From Sporosarcina obsidiansis (GTDB lineage: Bacteria > Bacillota > Bacilli > Bacillales_A > Planococcaceae): a stretch of 64,000 nt of DNA. Position numbers and translations under genes: made by a program. The notes below the pieces were generated by a model. That model had not been told where the DNA came from. It saw only the letters and a program-made list of their open reading frames with translations, and searched no databases. The stretch lies in the NCBI RefSeq assembly GCF_009651005.1, contig NZ_WHVW01000010.1, positions 1 to 64,000 of the forward strand. The letters run 5' to 3'. Of this stretch, positions 37,935-48,214 are shown piece after piece (position 1 is the stretch's first letter; each line of letters opens with the position of its first letter).

Positions 37935-38941
37935 GAAAGATTGCAGGCATTGCATCCGTGTTGCTATTCATCATGCTATTCATTGGTCCCCAAAGTACTA
38001 GTGCTGCAGGGTCAGCTTGGGTAGTAATTGACGCTGAAAATGGCAGAATACTACAGGGTGAAAATGAACATCAGCCCTTGCCTATAGCGAGCTTGACAAA
38101 AATGTGGACGGCTTACACATTTTTGGAATTGAAGTCTGACAGTGAAGAAACGATTATATCGTCAGAGGCTGCCACTGCTGAAGGCTCGTCTATTTATTTA
38201 GAACCAGGTACGACGATGCAAACGACTGATTTACTCTATGGATTAATGCTTCGTTCAGGTAATGATGCTGCACATGCCCTTGCAGAACATGCGGGCGGAT
38301 CATTGGAAGGGTTTGTCTACTTGATGAACGAGAAAGCACAACGACATGGTCTCGAAAATACGTATTTTACCAACCCATCTGGCTTGCATGATGAACGTCA
38401 CCTATCTTCTGCATATGACACAGCTAAAATGTTATATTATGGTATGAAAAATCCAGACTTCAGAAAGATCGCTACAACTAAAAATCATCCGTTTGAAAAT
38501 GAAAATGGAAAAAACAGCTGGGAGAATAAGCACAAGCTAATTTTGTCTGAGCCTTCTGCAATTGCAGGGAAGACTGGTTTTACAAAAGCAGCAGGTCGAA
38601 CATTAGCAACATATTTCGAGAAAGACGGTAAGTCAGTCATTGTGGTTACTTTGAATAATGGTGATGACTGGAAGATGCACAAACAGCTATCACAACAAGT
38701 CTTCTCTGAATATCAGAACTATACTGTGGCAAAAAAGGGTCAGTATCAGATATTTCCACATATGACGGCAACAGTGGATAAGCCCATCAAATTACTTGTA
38801 TCAAAAGAAGAAAAAAAACAGCTATCCAATGTATTGCAAATCCCTCAAACAGAACAAGAACAGAAAAAAGGCTACTGGTCGATCTATTTGAACACTGAAC
38901 CGATCAAGACAGTTGCCGTAGAGATTAAGACGGAAAAGTGA
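37931..38941 (+). CDS. dacB: D-alanyl-D-alanine carboxypeptidase (S11)
   Basis: 336 residues. A signal peptide (about residues 1-25, ending STSAA) precedes a peptidase S11 domain with SLTK near residue 53, SGN in LRSGNDAAHALAEH and KTG in AGKTGFTKAAGR. It trims the terminal D-Ala of peptidoglycan stems. Its position after scpB corresponds to B. subtilis dacB (spore cortex), though dacB is longer and ypuI lies between. DacF is an alternative. Start is TTG after GGAGG. Confidence 0.8.
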   Translation: MRKIAGIASVLLFIMLFIGPQSTSAAGSAWVVIDAENGRILQGENEHQPLPIASLTKMWTAYTFLELKSDSEETIISSEAATAEGSSIYLEPGTTMQTTDLLYGLMLRSGNDAAHALAEHAGGSLEGFVYLMNEKAQRHGLENTYFTNPSGLHDERHLSSAYDTAKMLYYGMKNPDFRKIATTKNHPFENENGKNSWENKHKLILSEPSAIAGKTGFTKAAGRTLATYFEKDGKSVIVVTLNNGDDWKMHKQLSQQVFSEYQNYTVAKKGQYQIFPHMTATVDKPIKLLVSKEEKKQLSNVLQIPQTEQEQKKGYWSIYLNTEPIKTVAVEIKTEK

Positions 38942-38960
38942 ATTAATTACACATTATTTC

Positions 38961-38992
38961 GAAGATTGACCTATCAGGGTCAGTCTTCTTTT
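38961..38992 (+). terminator. Terminator after the carboxypeptidase gene
   Basis: Stem GAAGATTGACC with GGGTCAGTCTTC, followed by TTTTC. Confidence 0.78.
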
Positions 38993-39184
38993 CATTTGCA
39001 TCAAAGTGTGACATAATTTTTTCAGTATCATTATCAGTCGAATTGATTATTGTATATCATTTTAGGGAGATATTTATACAAGAGAAATAATCGTTGATTG
39101 AAGCGAAAAGCATCTAATTGAGTGAAAATCAGCGAAACGTAGTAGCTATCTATTATTTATTTTATGCAAATCAAGGAGGAACTT

Positions 39185-39916
39185 ATGGAGAGATTACAAA
39201 AAGTATTGGCACAGGCTGGTATCGCATCAAGAAGAAAAGCAGAAAAATTGATTGTGGATGGCTTGGTAAAAGTTAATGGCCAAGTTGTGACAGAACTCGG
39301 AACAAAAGTGAGCAGAATGGATACAATTGAAGTAGAAGGCGTTCAGTTAACAAAAGAATCGCCTGTATACTACTTACTCTATAAACCACGAGGCTATATT
39401 TCTACTGTTCAAGATGAAAAAGGACGTAAAACTGTCATTGATTTGCTTCCGGAAGTAAGTGAACGAATTTTTCCCGTCGGCAGATTGGATTATGACACAT
39501 CAGGTGTGTTGCTTCTAACAAATGATGGGGACTTTTCTTATTTAATGACCCATCCGAAATTTGAAATTCAAAAGAAATATGTAGCGAAAGTAAAAGGCAT
39601 TCCGACACGCGAAAATCTGAAAAAACTGGAGACGGGGATTGATCTGGAAGATGGTAAAACAGCTCCAGCACAAGTGAAAATGACCGCAATGGATAAGAAA
39701 ACGAACTCTGCGATTGTCGAGATTACTATTCACGAAGGTCGCAATAGACAGGTACGTAGAATGTTTGAGGCAATCGGTTGCCCAGTCCAAAAACTTAAAC
39801 GGGAGCAGTTTGCCAATTTGACGACGCGAGGATTGAATGCAGGAGAAGCCAGAGAATTGACTACGCATGAGTTGAAACAACTACGTGTACTTGCTGAAAC
39901 TGGTAAAATAGGATAA
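39185..39916 (+). CDS. rluB: 23S rRNA pseudouridine synthase RluB
   Basis: 243 residues. An S4 domain (MERLQKVLAQAGIASRRKAE) is followed by the synthase domain with the catalytic Asp in GRLDYDTSGVLLLTNDGD and EGRNRQVRRMFEAIG near the end. It makes a pseudouridine in 23S rRNA. ATG at 39185 follows AAGGAGGA by 4 nt. An upstream in-frame ATG at 39164 has no ribosome site. It precedes the res operon as in B. subtilis. Confidence 0.92.
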   Translation: MERLQKVLAQAGIASRRKAEKLIVDGLVKVNGQVVTELGTKVSRMDTIEVEGVQLTKESPVYYLLYKPRGYISTVQDEKGRKTVIDLLPEVSERIFPVGRLDYDTSGVLLLTNDGDFSYLMTHPKFEIQKKYVAKVKGIPTRENLKKLETGIDLEDGKTAPAQVKMTAMDKKTNSAIVEITIHEGRNRQVRRMFEAIGCPVQKLKREQFANLTTRGLNAGEARELTTHELKQLRVLAETGKIG

Positions 39917-40020
39917 CGGTTCCTTGAAAGTTCACAAACCTATCACGACTATGAGGTCATCTGATTTTTCCTTTTGGTATAATAGCGATTGGAACATAAA
40001 TTTGACAGGAGGTTACACGA

Positions 40021-40554
40021 TTGGCCAAGAAGAACAAAAAAACCATTAGGCTAATTAGCAGGACAGTTCTTCTCTTAATTTTAGCAGCAATCATTGTATA
40101 CGCGATTACTTCAAAAGATAAAGTGAAAGTATTAGCTGAAGGAGATAAGGCTCCTGACTTTGAGCTTGTGGATTTAGAAGGCAATGCACACCGTTTGTCT
40201 GATTATAAAGGGGAAGGCGTGTTTCTAAATTTCTGGGGAACTTGGTGCCCTCCTTGTAAAAAGGAAATGCCTTATATGGAGGACATTTACAAAGATTTTG
40301 AATCGAAGGGTGTACATATTCTAACGGTCAATGTAGGTGAACCGAAAGTAAAGGTAGAACTCTTCCGAGATGATCTTGGCCTGACATTCCCGATGTTATG
40401 GGATAAGAATAAAACAGTCATGGATCTTTACAATATTAAACCATTGCCTACCACTTTTTTAATTAATCCTGAAGGAAAGATTACAAAAGTAATTAAACAA
40501 GGAATGACAGAACAACAAATTGTTGAGCATTTAGAAAGCATACAACCAAAGTAA
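40021..40554 (+). CDS. resA: ResA thiol-disulfide oxidoreductase
   Basis: 177 residues, membrane-anchored by one N-terminal helix (residues about 9-29), with an outward thioredoxin-like domain. Its active site is WGTWCPPCKKEMP and the cis-Pro loop is KPLPTTFLI. It reduces apocytochrome c so that heme can be attached. The TTG start follows GGAGG. A TATAAT at 39978-39983 is probably its -10. Confidence 0.94.
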   Translation: MAKKNKKTIRLISRTVLLLILAAIIVYAITSKDKVKVLAEGDKAPDFELVDLEGNAHRLSDYKGEGVFLNFWGTWCPPCKKEMPYMEDIYKDFESKGVHILTVNVGEPKVKVELFRDDLGLTFPMLWDKNKTVMDLYNIKPLPTTFLINPEGKITKVIKQGMTEQQIVEHLESIQPK

Positions 40555-40569
40555 GGAGTCTGTTACTCA

Positions 40570-42219
40570 ATGAGCAATATAAAATGCCAATGTGGGCATG
40601 AAAACCCTTATGGTACGGAGCTTTGTGAACAATGTGGGCGACCATTATCTGAGAAGGCGCAACAGAGTGAAATTGTCGATATGCGATATGAAGGCTCTTC
40701 TAGAAGGTCCCAAACATATAAAAGTTCAATTGTTGATAAAATATGGAACTTTTTCTCTAGTGTCAAGATAGGCGTCAGCATTATCGCTGCTGTGTTGATT
40801 GCATCAGCTATTGGAACCATTTTTCCGCAGAAGTTCTATGTTCCTGCTCAAACGGAAGCAGACTATGCGGAATACTACGAACGTTTATATGGTACGGTAG
40901 GAAAATTTTATTATGAACTTGGTTTTTATGATATGTACAATAGCTGGTGGTTTAAAGTACTGATCGGCATGTTGGCAACTTCTATCATTATTGCAAGTAT
41001 TGACCGTGTCGTGCCATTATACAAATCATTGAAAAAGCAACGGACACGCCGCCACCCGTCCTTCATGAAGCGTCAGCGTATTTATGGAGAAGGCGATGTG
41101 GCAAATCCTGAAGAGTCTTTGTCTAAGGCTGAGGAGAAGCTGAAAGAGTTACGTTATCATGTGAAAACTGAGAATGGTGCCATTTTAGCTGAAAAACATC
41201 GATTTTCTCGTTGGGGCCCTTATATTAATCACACCGGCCTCATTATCTTTTTTGCAGGTATCCTATTAAGAGGGATTCCTGGTTTCTACGTAGATGAAAC
41301 GATGTGGTTGCGTGAAGGGGAGACTCGTAATATTGTCGGTGCACCTGGCTACGTACTCGAAAATCGAGGGTTTATTCTAGAGAATTATACGAAAGAAGAA
41401 GCTGCGGAAGTTTTCGGGGCTGCTTTAGATAAAGTGGGGAATATCGTCAAAACATATCAGACGGATGTGACACTTTATAAAGAAAAAGAAGGCTCTTTAC
41501 CAGGCAGTGATAATCTTGAAAAAATGCAAGATTATTCGATTGTCGTAAATAAACCGTTGAAATTTAATGGTTACAATGTATTTCAGATGGACTATAAGCT
41601 CAATGAACTGAGCACTATGACCTTCCACTTAATGAATAAATCAACTGAAAAGTCTTTAGGCGAGTTTACTGTAGATTTGAGTAATCCTGAAAAAGCGTAT
41701 GATTTAGGAAATGGCTCCTCTGTCAATATGCTTGGCTATTATCCTGACTATGATGGAATTAAAGATGGCGAACCGTATTCTAAATCACCAATTCCCAATA
41801 ATCCAGCGTTTATTTTCCAAATGAATACACCTGACAAACCGGATGGTGAAAAAAGTTTTGTCGCCATTCGTCAAACGCTAGAGGTGGAGGAAAACGATTA
41901 TGCCGTTAAATTTGCTTCAGCCGAAACACGTAATATTTCAGGTTTAACGATTCGAAAAGATAAAACGCTATATATTTTGCTATTGGGCGGTATTATCTTC
42001 ATGATCGGTGTTATTCAAGGGTCTTATTGGCAGCATCGCAGAATCTGGATACAAAAAAATTCGGAAGATCACGTGTTAGTTGCGGCCCATACAAACAAAA
42101 ACTGGTTCGCTTTACGTAAAGAATTAGATAAAGTACGAGAGTCTGCCGTCTTGCCTGCTTATAAAGATCGCCAAGATCCTGAGTTGGACAAGCAAGAACA
42201 GGAAGGGGACGAAAAGTAA
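40570..42219 (+). CDS. resB: ResB cytochrome c biogenesis protein
   Basis: 549 residues. An N-terminal zinc ribbon with Cys at 6, 8, 19 and 22 precedes a ResB domain with about four membrane helices and a large external loop. With ResC it handles heme for System II cytochrome c maturation. It abuts resC (last base shared). Confidence 0.94.
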   Translation: MSNIKCQCGHENPYGTELCEQCGRPLSEKAQQSEIVDMRYEGSSRRSQTYKSSIVDKIWNFFSSVKIGVSIIAAVLIASAIGTIFPQKFYVPAQTEADYAEYYERLYGTVGKFYYELGFYDMYNSWWFKVLIGMLATSIIIASIDRVVPLYKSLKKQRTRRHPSFMKRQRIYGEGDVANPEESLSKAEEKLKELRYHVKTENGAILAEKHRFSRWGPYINHTGLIIFFAGILLRGIPGFYVDETMWLREGETRNIVGAPGYVLENRGFILENYTKEEAAEVFGAALDKVGNIVKTYQTDVTLYKEKEGSLPGSDNLEKMQDYSIVVNKPLKFNGYNVFQMDYKLNELSTMTFHLMNKSTEKSLGEFTVDLSNPEKAYDLGNGSSVNMLGYYPDYDGIKDGEPYSKSPIPNNPAFIFQMNTPDKPDGEKSFVAIRQTLEVEENDYAVKFASAETRNISGLTIRKDKTLYILLLGGIIFMIGVIQGSYWQHRRIWIQKNSEDHVLVAAHTNKNWFALRKELDKVRESAVLPAYKDRQDPELDKQEQEGDEK

Positions 42220-43403
42220 TGGATTTAGTTGCTGTCAGTAGTAACTTATTATTTGTATCATTTGTTGCTTATTTAGTGGCGACACTGTTTTTCGGAGGAG
42301 CTATTAAAAAATCGACAACTGAAAAAGCCTATCATAACAGTAAGTGGGGAACGATCGGTCTTGTCATAACGATCATCGGCTTCCTTGCTCACTTAGGTTA
42401 TTTCTTTACAAGATGGGCCGCGTCAGGTCACGCACCACTCAGTAATATGTTCGAGTTCACGACTGCATTCGGGATGATGCTTGTAGGTGCGTTCATCTTG
42501 TTATATATTTTGTATCGAACACCTTCGCTTGGTTTGTTTGCATTACCGATTGCGATTATTATTATCTCTTATGCAACGATGTTCCCGCGGGAAGTTACTC
42601 CCCTAATCCCTGCATTGCAAAGTAAATGGTTATTCATCCACGTAATCACAACGGTTATTGGTGAATCTATACTTGCAATCAGTGCGATAGCAGGTCTTGT
42701 GTTTTTAGTGAAAAATATTGATATGACAAAGAAATCTAAACAACGTTTTTGGATTGAAGCGGTTATGTATACCTTAATCCTTGTACTCGGTTTTGTCGTA
42801 ACCACTACCACATTTAAAGTAATGAATTATGAAGCGGAATTCACATATATTGATAAAAATCAGGCGCCTGCTGAGATTACGTATCATGTTCCACCGTTAT
42901 TCGGAATGAATGAATACGAAGCAATGACACCTGATACGATGACGCCTTGGCTTGAATTACCGCCAATTATCAACGCGCAGAAGTTATCTTCTCTTGTATG
43001 GGCTGTCGCGGTAGGTTCTGTGCTTTATCTGCTGCTACGCTTAATTGCACGTAAGCCAATCGCCGCTGTTTTCCAGCCACTTGCTAAGAAAGCGAATTCT
43101 CAATTGATGGATGAAATTGGTTACCGTTCTGTCTTGATCGGTTTTCCAGTGTTCACACTTGGCGCCTTGATTTTCGCTATGATTTGGGCACATGAAGCAT
43201 GGTCGCGGTTCTGGGGATGGGATCCTAAAGAAGTATGGGCTCTTATCACTTGGTTATTTTATGCAGCGTTCCTTCATTTGCGATTATCTCGTGGATGGGA
43301 AGGCGAGAAGTCAGCATGGCTGGCAGTGATCGGTTTCGTGATTATTATGTTCAACTTGATTGCGGTCAACTTAATCATTGCAGGCTTGCATTCATACGCG
43401 TAA
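42219..43403 (+). CDS. resC: ResC cytochrome c biogenesis protein
   Basis: 394 residues with about eight membrane segments. The heme-handling tryptophan-rich WGWDPKEVWALITW and the HIS-rich loops of the CcsB/ResC family are seen. It forms the heme transfer complex with ResB. Ends at a strong terminator before resD. Confidence 0.95.
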   Translation: MDLVAVSSNLLFVSFVAYLVATLFFGGAIKKSTTEKAYHNSKWGTIGLVITIIGFLAHLGYFFTRWAASGHAPLSNMFEFTTAFGMMLVGAFILLYILYRTPSLGLFALPIAIIIISYATMFPREVTPLIPALQSKWLFIHVITTVIGESILAISAIAGLVFLVKNIDMTKKSKQRFWIEAVMYTLILVLGFVVTTTTFKVMNYEAEFTYIDKNQAPAEITYHVPPLFGMNEYEAMTPDTMTPWLELPPIINAQKLSSLVWAVAVGSVLYLLLRLIARKPIAAVFQPLAKKANSQLMDEIGYRSVLIGFPVFTLGALIFAMIWAHEAWSRFWGWDPKEVWALITWLFYAAFLHLRLSRGWEGEKSAWLAVIGFVIIMFNLIAVNLIIAGLHSYA

Positions 43404-43408
43404 GCCTC

Positions 43409-43445
43409 GGCTGCATGGCAAACCCTGTCATGCAGCCTTTTTATT
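43409..43445 (+). terminator. Terminator between resC and resD
   Basis: 9-bp perfect stem GGCTGCATG with CATGCAGCC followed by a T-run. resDE must have its own promoter or rely on readthrough. Confidence 0.85.
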
Positions 43446-43555
43446 TGAATTCACCGATGCGTTCACTCTTGGATCAGTAGAGGCGTAATTAATTTCATTT
43501 AAACACCAGAAATTGTACAATAGAAATAGAAGATTGTCGAAAGGGGTAATGAGTT

Positions 43556-44275
43556 GTGGAAGAAACAGTGAAATTATTAGTAGTGGATGATGAGGATCGG
43601 ATTCGCCGACTCTTAAGTATGTATCTATCTAGAGAAGGTTATGAAATTGATGAAGCGGTAGATGGTGCGGAGGCTTTAGAGAAAGCGTTTGCGCAACAAT
43701 ATGATTGTATTTTACTTGATGTCATGATGCCTGAAAAAGATGGACTGGAAGTGCTGGCGGAGCTTCGTGAACATAAACAAATGACACCGGTCATCCTTCT
43801 GACTGCGAAAGGTGAAGAAGCCGATCGTGTAGGAGGGTTTGAAAGCGGAGCGGATGATTATATCGTCAAACCATTCAGTCCACGAGAAGTAGTTTTGCGG
43901 GTTAAGGCCATGCTTAGAAGATCGGTTTCGTTCCCGAATGTTTCTTCTTCCACTACATCAAAAGATTTAGTTGTGTTTCCTCAATTAACTATTGACCACG
44001 ATGCACACCGGGTGACGGCAGAGGGTAAAGAGGTAAACTTGACACCAAAAGAATACGAATTACTATATTTTCTTGCGAAGGCTCCTGATAAGGTATTTGA
44101 CCGTGAGCAGTTGTTGAAAGAAGTGTGGCATTATGAATTTTTTGGAGATTTACGTACTGTAGATACACACGTCAAACGGCTTCGTGAAAAATTAAGCAGA
44201 GTATCAGAACGAGCAGCTAAAATGATTGTAACTGTCTGGGGAGTCGGTTATAAGTTCGAGGTCCCTAACGAATGA
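43556..44275 (+). CDS. resD: ResD response regulator
   Basis: 239 residues, OmpR class. The receiver domain has DDEDR, phospho-acceptor Asp in DCILLDVMMPEKDG, and Lys in VKPFSP. The DNA-binding winged helix has TPKEYELLYFLAKAP and RTVDTHVKRLREKL. It controls respiration and cytochrome genes together with ResE. The GTG at 43556 follows AAGGGG. Confidence 0.95.
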   Translation: MEETVKLLVVDDEDRIRRLLSMYLSREGYEIDEAVDGAEALEKAFAQQYDCILLDVMMPEKDGLEVLAELREHKQMTPVILLTAKGEEADRVGGFESGADDYIVKPFSPREVVLRVKAMLRRSVSFPNVSSSTTSKDLVVFPQLTIDHDAHRVTAEGKEVNLTPKEYELLYFLAKAPDKVFDREQLLKEVWHYEFFGDLRTVDTHVKRLREKLSRVSERAAKMIVTVWGVGYKFEVPNE

Positions 44276-46062
44276 TTAGAATATGGAATTCAATTGTCGG
44301 GAAGCTATGGGCCACCATATTGCTTCTCGTTTCATTTGTATTATTTATCGTGACGTTACTTCTTCTAGAGTTTCTGGATAATTTTCATACGAAACAAGCG
44401 GAAGAGTCTTTGCAGAGGGAAGCTGCTACGATTAGCAAAATTGTAAATGATCACGAAGGCCAAACGAAGAGTTCCATGCATTTAATCATAGATGACATTT
44501 TAGACGCAGAAACAAATGCAGTCATAGTAGATCATGAGGGCAGAGTTCTCTATTCATTTCATACGACTGGCAGTAAAGAGGAAATTGAGCGAAAGTTGTT
44601 ATCTGAAAAAAATTTATTCCAGTCACCAGCAGTTGGAGACCAGAAAGTAAAGGAAATGATCCTGCCCTCTTTAACAGAAAAAGAAGTGATGGAGCAATAT
44701 TTGATTCTTTCTTATCCGTTTGAACAAGTATCAGGCAAAGAGGCAAGCGTTCTCATCTACCAAAGTTTGAATGCAGTGCACCGCACCACAAAAAGTACTA
44801 CTAATATCGTATTCTTATCGGCTTTTATTGCATTCTTATTGACTACATTTTTTGCGTTTTTCTTATCTACGCGTATTACCTTGCCGTTGCGTAAGATGAA
44901 ACAAGCGGCTTTTGAATTGTCTAAAGGGAATTTTGATACCCATTTGCCTGTCACGCAAAACGATGAAATCGGTCAGCTTGCTACAGCGTTTAATCAAATG
45001 GGACGTCAATTAAAATATAATATTGAACTGATTAAACAGGAAAAAGAACAAGTATCCAATATCTTAACCTCCATGACAGACGCGGTCATTACATTTAATC
45101 AGGACTACTCGATTTTGCTGAAAAACCCGCAAGCTGAACTGCTACTAAAAAAATGGTATGGGTACAATGAGAAAAAGAATCATCCACTTCCGAAAGAAGT
45201 TTTTCATATGCTCGAACACGCGATTTCTTTTTCTGAACAAGTAGAAGATGAATTGGAATTAGGCGGACAGTTTTATGTCATTTCGATCAGTCCTCTTTAC
45301 AGTGAAAATAGTATTCGCGGGGCGGTTGCTGTGTTCAGAGATATGACGGAACAGCATAAGCTAGATAAACTCCGATCAGACTTTATTGCCAATGTCTCTC
45401 ATGAACTACGGACGCCTATTTCGATGTTGCAAGGATACAGTGAAGCGATTATTGACGGTGTGGTGAGCACTGAAGAAGAACGAATGGAAATGGTACAAAT
45501 TATTCATGATGAATCAAAGCGCATGAGCCGATTAGTTACAGACTTGCTGAATTTAGCTAGAATGGAATCTGGCCATATCCAACTACATGAGAATCCGCTA
45601 TTTATCGTTGAATTTATGGAACGCATGATAACAAAATTTTCTCAAGTTGCCAAAGATGCTCAAGTGCATTTATCATTGCAGACAGATGAACCTGCTAGTC
45701 TGATCGTGATGGCGGATGAAGACCGCATGGAACAAGTATTCACCAACCTGATTGACAATGCAATTCGTCATACACCGGACGGAGGTGCTGTCACATTAGG
45801 AATTCATCGGTCAAACAGTATGATCGATCTAACTGTTTCGGATACAGGAGTAGGAATACCAGAAAAAGATTTACCTTTTATCTTTGAACGTTTTTATAAA
45901 GCAGACAAAGCAAGGACTCGGGGAAAAGGTGGGACTGGTTTAGGATTGGCAATTGCAAAAAATATTATGGAAGCACATCACGGATCGATTCTTGCCACTC
46001 GAGGAGATGTGAAAGGAACGGTCTTTATCTGCTCACTTCCATTTGATTCGTTAAAACAGTGA
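44272..46062 (+). CDS. resE: ResE sensor histidine kinase
   Basis: 596 residues. Two membrane helices (about 9-31 and 178-198) flank an extracytoplasmic domain. HAMP, PAS, HisKA with phospho-acceptor His in FIANVSHELRTPISML, and the HATPase with NLIDNAIRHTPDGG and GGTGLGLAIAKNIM follow. Phosphorylates ResD. Overlaps resD by ATGA. Confidence 0.95.
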   Translation: MIRIWNSIVGKLWATILLLVSFVLFIVTLLLLEFLDNFHTKQAEESLQREAATISKIVNDHEGQTKSSMHLIIDDILDAETNAVIVDHEGRVLYSFHTTGSKEEIERKLLSEKNLFQSPAVGDQKVKEMILPSLTEKEVMEQYLILSYPFEQVSGKEASVLIYQSLNAVHRTTKSTTNIVFLSAFIAFLLTTFFAFFLSTRITLPLRKMKQAAFELSKGNFDTHLPVTQNDEIGQLATAFNQMGRQLKYNIELIKQEKEQVSNILTSMTDAVITFNQDYSILLKNPQAELLLKKWYGYNEKKNHPLPKEVFHMLEHAISFSEQVEDELELGGQFYVISISPLYSENSIRGAVAVFRDMTEQHKLDKLRSDFIANVSHELRTPISMLQGYSEAIIDGVVSTEEERMEMVQIIHDESKRMSRLVTDLLNLARMESGHIQLHENPLFIVEFMERMITKFSQVAKDAQVHLSLQTDEPASLIVMADEDRMEQVFTNLIDNAIRHTPDGGAVTLGIHRSNSMIDLTVSDTGVGIPEKDLPFIFERFYKADKARTRGKGGTGLGLAIAKNIMEAHHGSILATRGDVKGTVFICSLPFDSLKQ

Positions 46063-46109
46063 AACTTTTTTTCGAATCAGTCGACTACTATATAGAGCGA
46101 GGGGATTGA

Positions 46110-46646
46110 ATGGATGACTCCGTTTTCCTGCGATTATACGAAGAATATAACCAAGACGTTTTTAGTTTTTTAACCTATCTGACGCGTAATCGAGACATAG
46201 CGGAGGATTTAATGCATGAAGTATATGTACGTGTTCTAAAATCTTATGACAGCTTTGAAAGGAAGAGCTCAGAAAAGACTTGGCTATTTGCTATTGCAAA
46301 AAATGTCTCCATCGATTACTTTCGTAAACAAGCAACTGTAAAGAAACATACCCATCTGCATTTCGACTGGGAAACACAAGAACTTGTCGCACAAGATCGT
46401 CTGCCGGAACAACTAGTAGAATTAGATGAAGAGAAACAACTAGTTTTGGAAGAATTGCATAGTTGTACAGGGGATCAAAAAATGGTGATCCTTATGCGAT
46501 TCTTTCAAGACCTCACCATCTCTGAAACTGCTGAAATATTGGGATGGACAGAGGGTAAGGTGAAAACTACCCAGCATCGTGCGATCAAATCATTGCAACT
46601 GAAAGTAGAATCACGTTTGGGGAGAAAGGGGCGATTACATGAGTGA
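46110..46646 (+). CDS. sigX: ECF sigma factor SigX
   Basis: 178 residues. Region 2 RDIAEDLMHEVYVRVLKSYD and WLFAIAKNVSIDYFRKQ, and region 4 MRFFQDLTISETAEILGWTE with VKTTQHRAIKSL. In B. subtilis SigX governs cell-envelope charge and stress genes. ATG after GAGGGG. It overlaps rsiX by 8 nt. Confidence 0.9.
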   Translation: MDDSVFLRLYEEYNQDVFSFLTYLTRNRDIAEDLMHEVYVRVLKSYDSFERKSSEKTWLFAIAKNVSIDYFRKQATVKKHTHLHFDWETQELVAQDRLPEQLVELDEEKQLVLEELHSCTGDQKMVILMRFFQDLTISETAEILGWTEGKVKTTQHRAIKSLQLKVESRLGRKGRLHE

Positions 46647-47817
46647 TGATAATTGGAATGAGAAGAAAATAGTCGAGACGTTACGCCAAATACCTAAGAT
46701 TTCCGATCATCGCTCGAAAGAAGATGTACTCCAAAGGCTGAAAAACGACCCTAGATTGAATAAAGAAGTACAGCCTGCAAAGGAATCAAAAAAAGTGAAA
46801 TGGCCACCAATCATAGCTACTGTAGCTGCAATTTTATTGCTTAGTATCCTAGTTCCTTCTTTTATGAAACAATCCACTCAGGTTACTATGGACAAAGCTA
46901 GTGTAGATCAAAGCGATCATTCTGTACAAGAAGCAATGAGTCTGGAAATCTCTCCATTTTCCAACCGAATGATGTCTATACCGCATTATGCTGTCTATCC
47001 TAACGATATAATAGATCAGACAGCTTTCCACATTGGGTTGGCGACCGATCGGGCAACGATTATACCAGTAACCTTTCTGATTCCGGATGAACAAATAAAA
47101 CAAAATTTAGCTGAGCAACAAATAGATTCAGTGGCATTGTATAATGCCTATGCCGATAAAATAGATGAAGAATCACTCGGCTTTAGTAACTATCATCCGT
47201 TTGATGCCACAATATCATCGAATGAAAAACAAGTATTAATGAAATTTTCTGCAACGCATTCTTATGACAAAGCTAGTGCTACATTGGAAATGTTGAATCA
47301 GTCAGTTCAAGATACATTCTACGGATTTGATGAAATCAAATTTCTGCAAGAAGATGGATCCGCTATAACTTTTGACCAAGTAGGTGAACTGAGTGAGTCG
47401 ATCTCACTAAAGGGGGCTACTTCACATCAAGCGTATTACCGATTTATGCAAGAGAACGGTGAACAGTTTCTTTCCTCAAATTTCGGTGAGTCATTTGACA
47501 CGGTAGAAGAAGCACTCATGCAAATGAAAGAAAACCCGAATGACATTTATTCGAGTGTTATTCCAGAAGATGTAGATTTTACTGTCAAGGATGATACAGA
47601 CCTGTTACATGTGGAATTCACTAAATCGTTGGATCTTGAGACATTACAAGCAGACGAAGCGATGCAATTAATAGAGGGGCTTTTGTTAACGGCAGCCAGT
47701 TTTGATAGACAAATTCAATTAGATCATATGATGCAAAAGGAATGGAATGGTTTTGATTTTACTAAACCATTACCAAAACCAGTGGGTGTAAATCCAAAGA
47801 TTCTCATTCTCGAATAA
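46639..47817 (+). CDS. rsiX: Anti-sigma factor RsiX
   Basis: 392 residues. A short cytoplasmic N-terminus, one membrane helix (about residues 54-72, WPPIIATVAAILLLSILVP) and a large external domain. The position behind sigX and the architecture match RsiX, the membrane anchor that restrains SigX. Sequence identity was not checked. Confidence 0.82.
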   Translation: MSDDNWNEKKIVETLRQIPKISDHRSKEDVLQRLKNDPRLNKEVQPAKESKKVKWPPIIATVAAILLLSILVPSFMKQSTQVTMDKASVDQSDHSVQEAMSLEISPFSNRMMSIPHYAVYPNDIIDQTAFHIGLATDRATIIPVTFLIPDEQIKQNLAEQQIDSVALYNAYADKIDEESLGFSNYHPFDATISSNEKQVLMKFSATHSYDKASATLEMLNQSVQDTFYGFDEIKFLQEDGSAITFDQVGELSESISLKGATSHQAYYRFMQENGEQFLSSNFGESFDTVEEALMQMKENPNDIYSSVIPEDVDFTVKDDTDLLHVEFTKSLDLETLQADEAMQLIEGLLLTAASFDRQIQLDHMMQKEWNGFDFTKPLPKPVGVNPKILILE

Positions 47818-47819
47818 TT

Positions 47820-47860
47820 CTGTTTTGTAAACACAAGTAGTTTACAAAACAGTTTTTTTT
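47820..47860 (+). terminator. Terminator of sigX-rsiX
   Basis: 13-bp perfect stem CTGTTTTGTAAAC with its complement, followed by eight Ts. Confidence 0.92.
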
Positions 47861-47892
47861 AGATACAATAGGAGTATAACTTAATATTGATT

Positions 47893-48149
47893 CATCTTCG
47901 GGGCAGGGTGTAATTCCCGACCGGCGGAAATGAAATAGGTTTCTATTTTTAGCCCGCGAGCGTAACAGCTGATTCTGGTGAGATTCCGGAGCCGACAGTA
48001 TAGTCTGGATGGGAGAAGGTGAAGGTGCAGCCATCTTTTTGTGTACGCAAAAATGATGCTTGTTTAAACTTGGATAAATTTATTGATATTTATCTATAAT
48101 TAACAGTGCATTTAACTCTCCCTAAAGCGATTTTGCTTTAGGGTTTTTT
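47893..48149 (+). promoter_or_regulatory. FMN riboswitch of ribU
   Basis: RFN element: TCTTCGGGGCAGGGTG (from 47895), CCCGACCGGCGG, CCCGCGAGC, CTGATTCTGGTGAGATTCC, then CCGACAGT and GGATGGGAGAAGG (to about 48018). A second hairpin (about 48026-48058) and a terminator (48120-48149, CCCTAAAGC stem with six Ts) form the expression part. FMN binding should lower ribU. Confidence 0.95.
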
Positions 48150-48214
48150 AGCGAAGCAGCGGATGTGCAAGCCTTTCCTCTTTTGAAGTGAATCGCAAAA
48201 GGAGAGAGGAACAA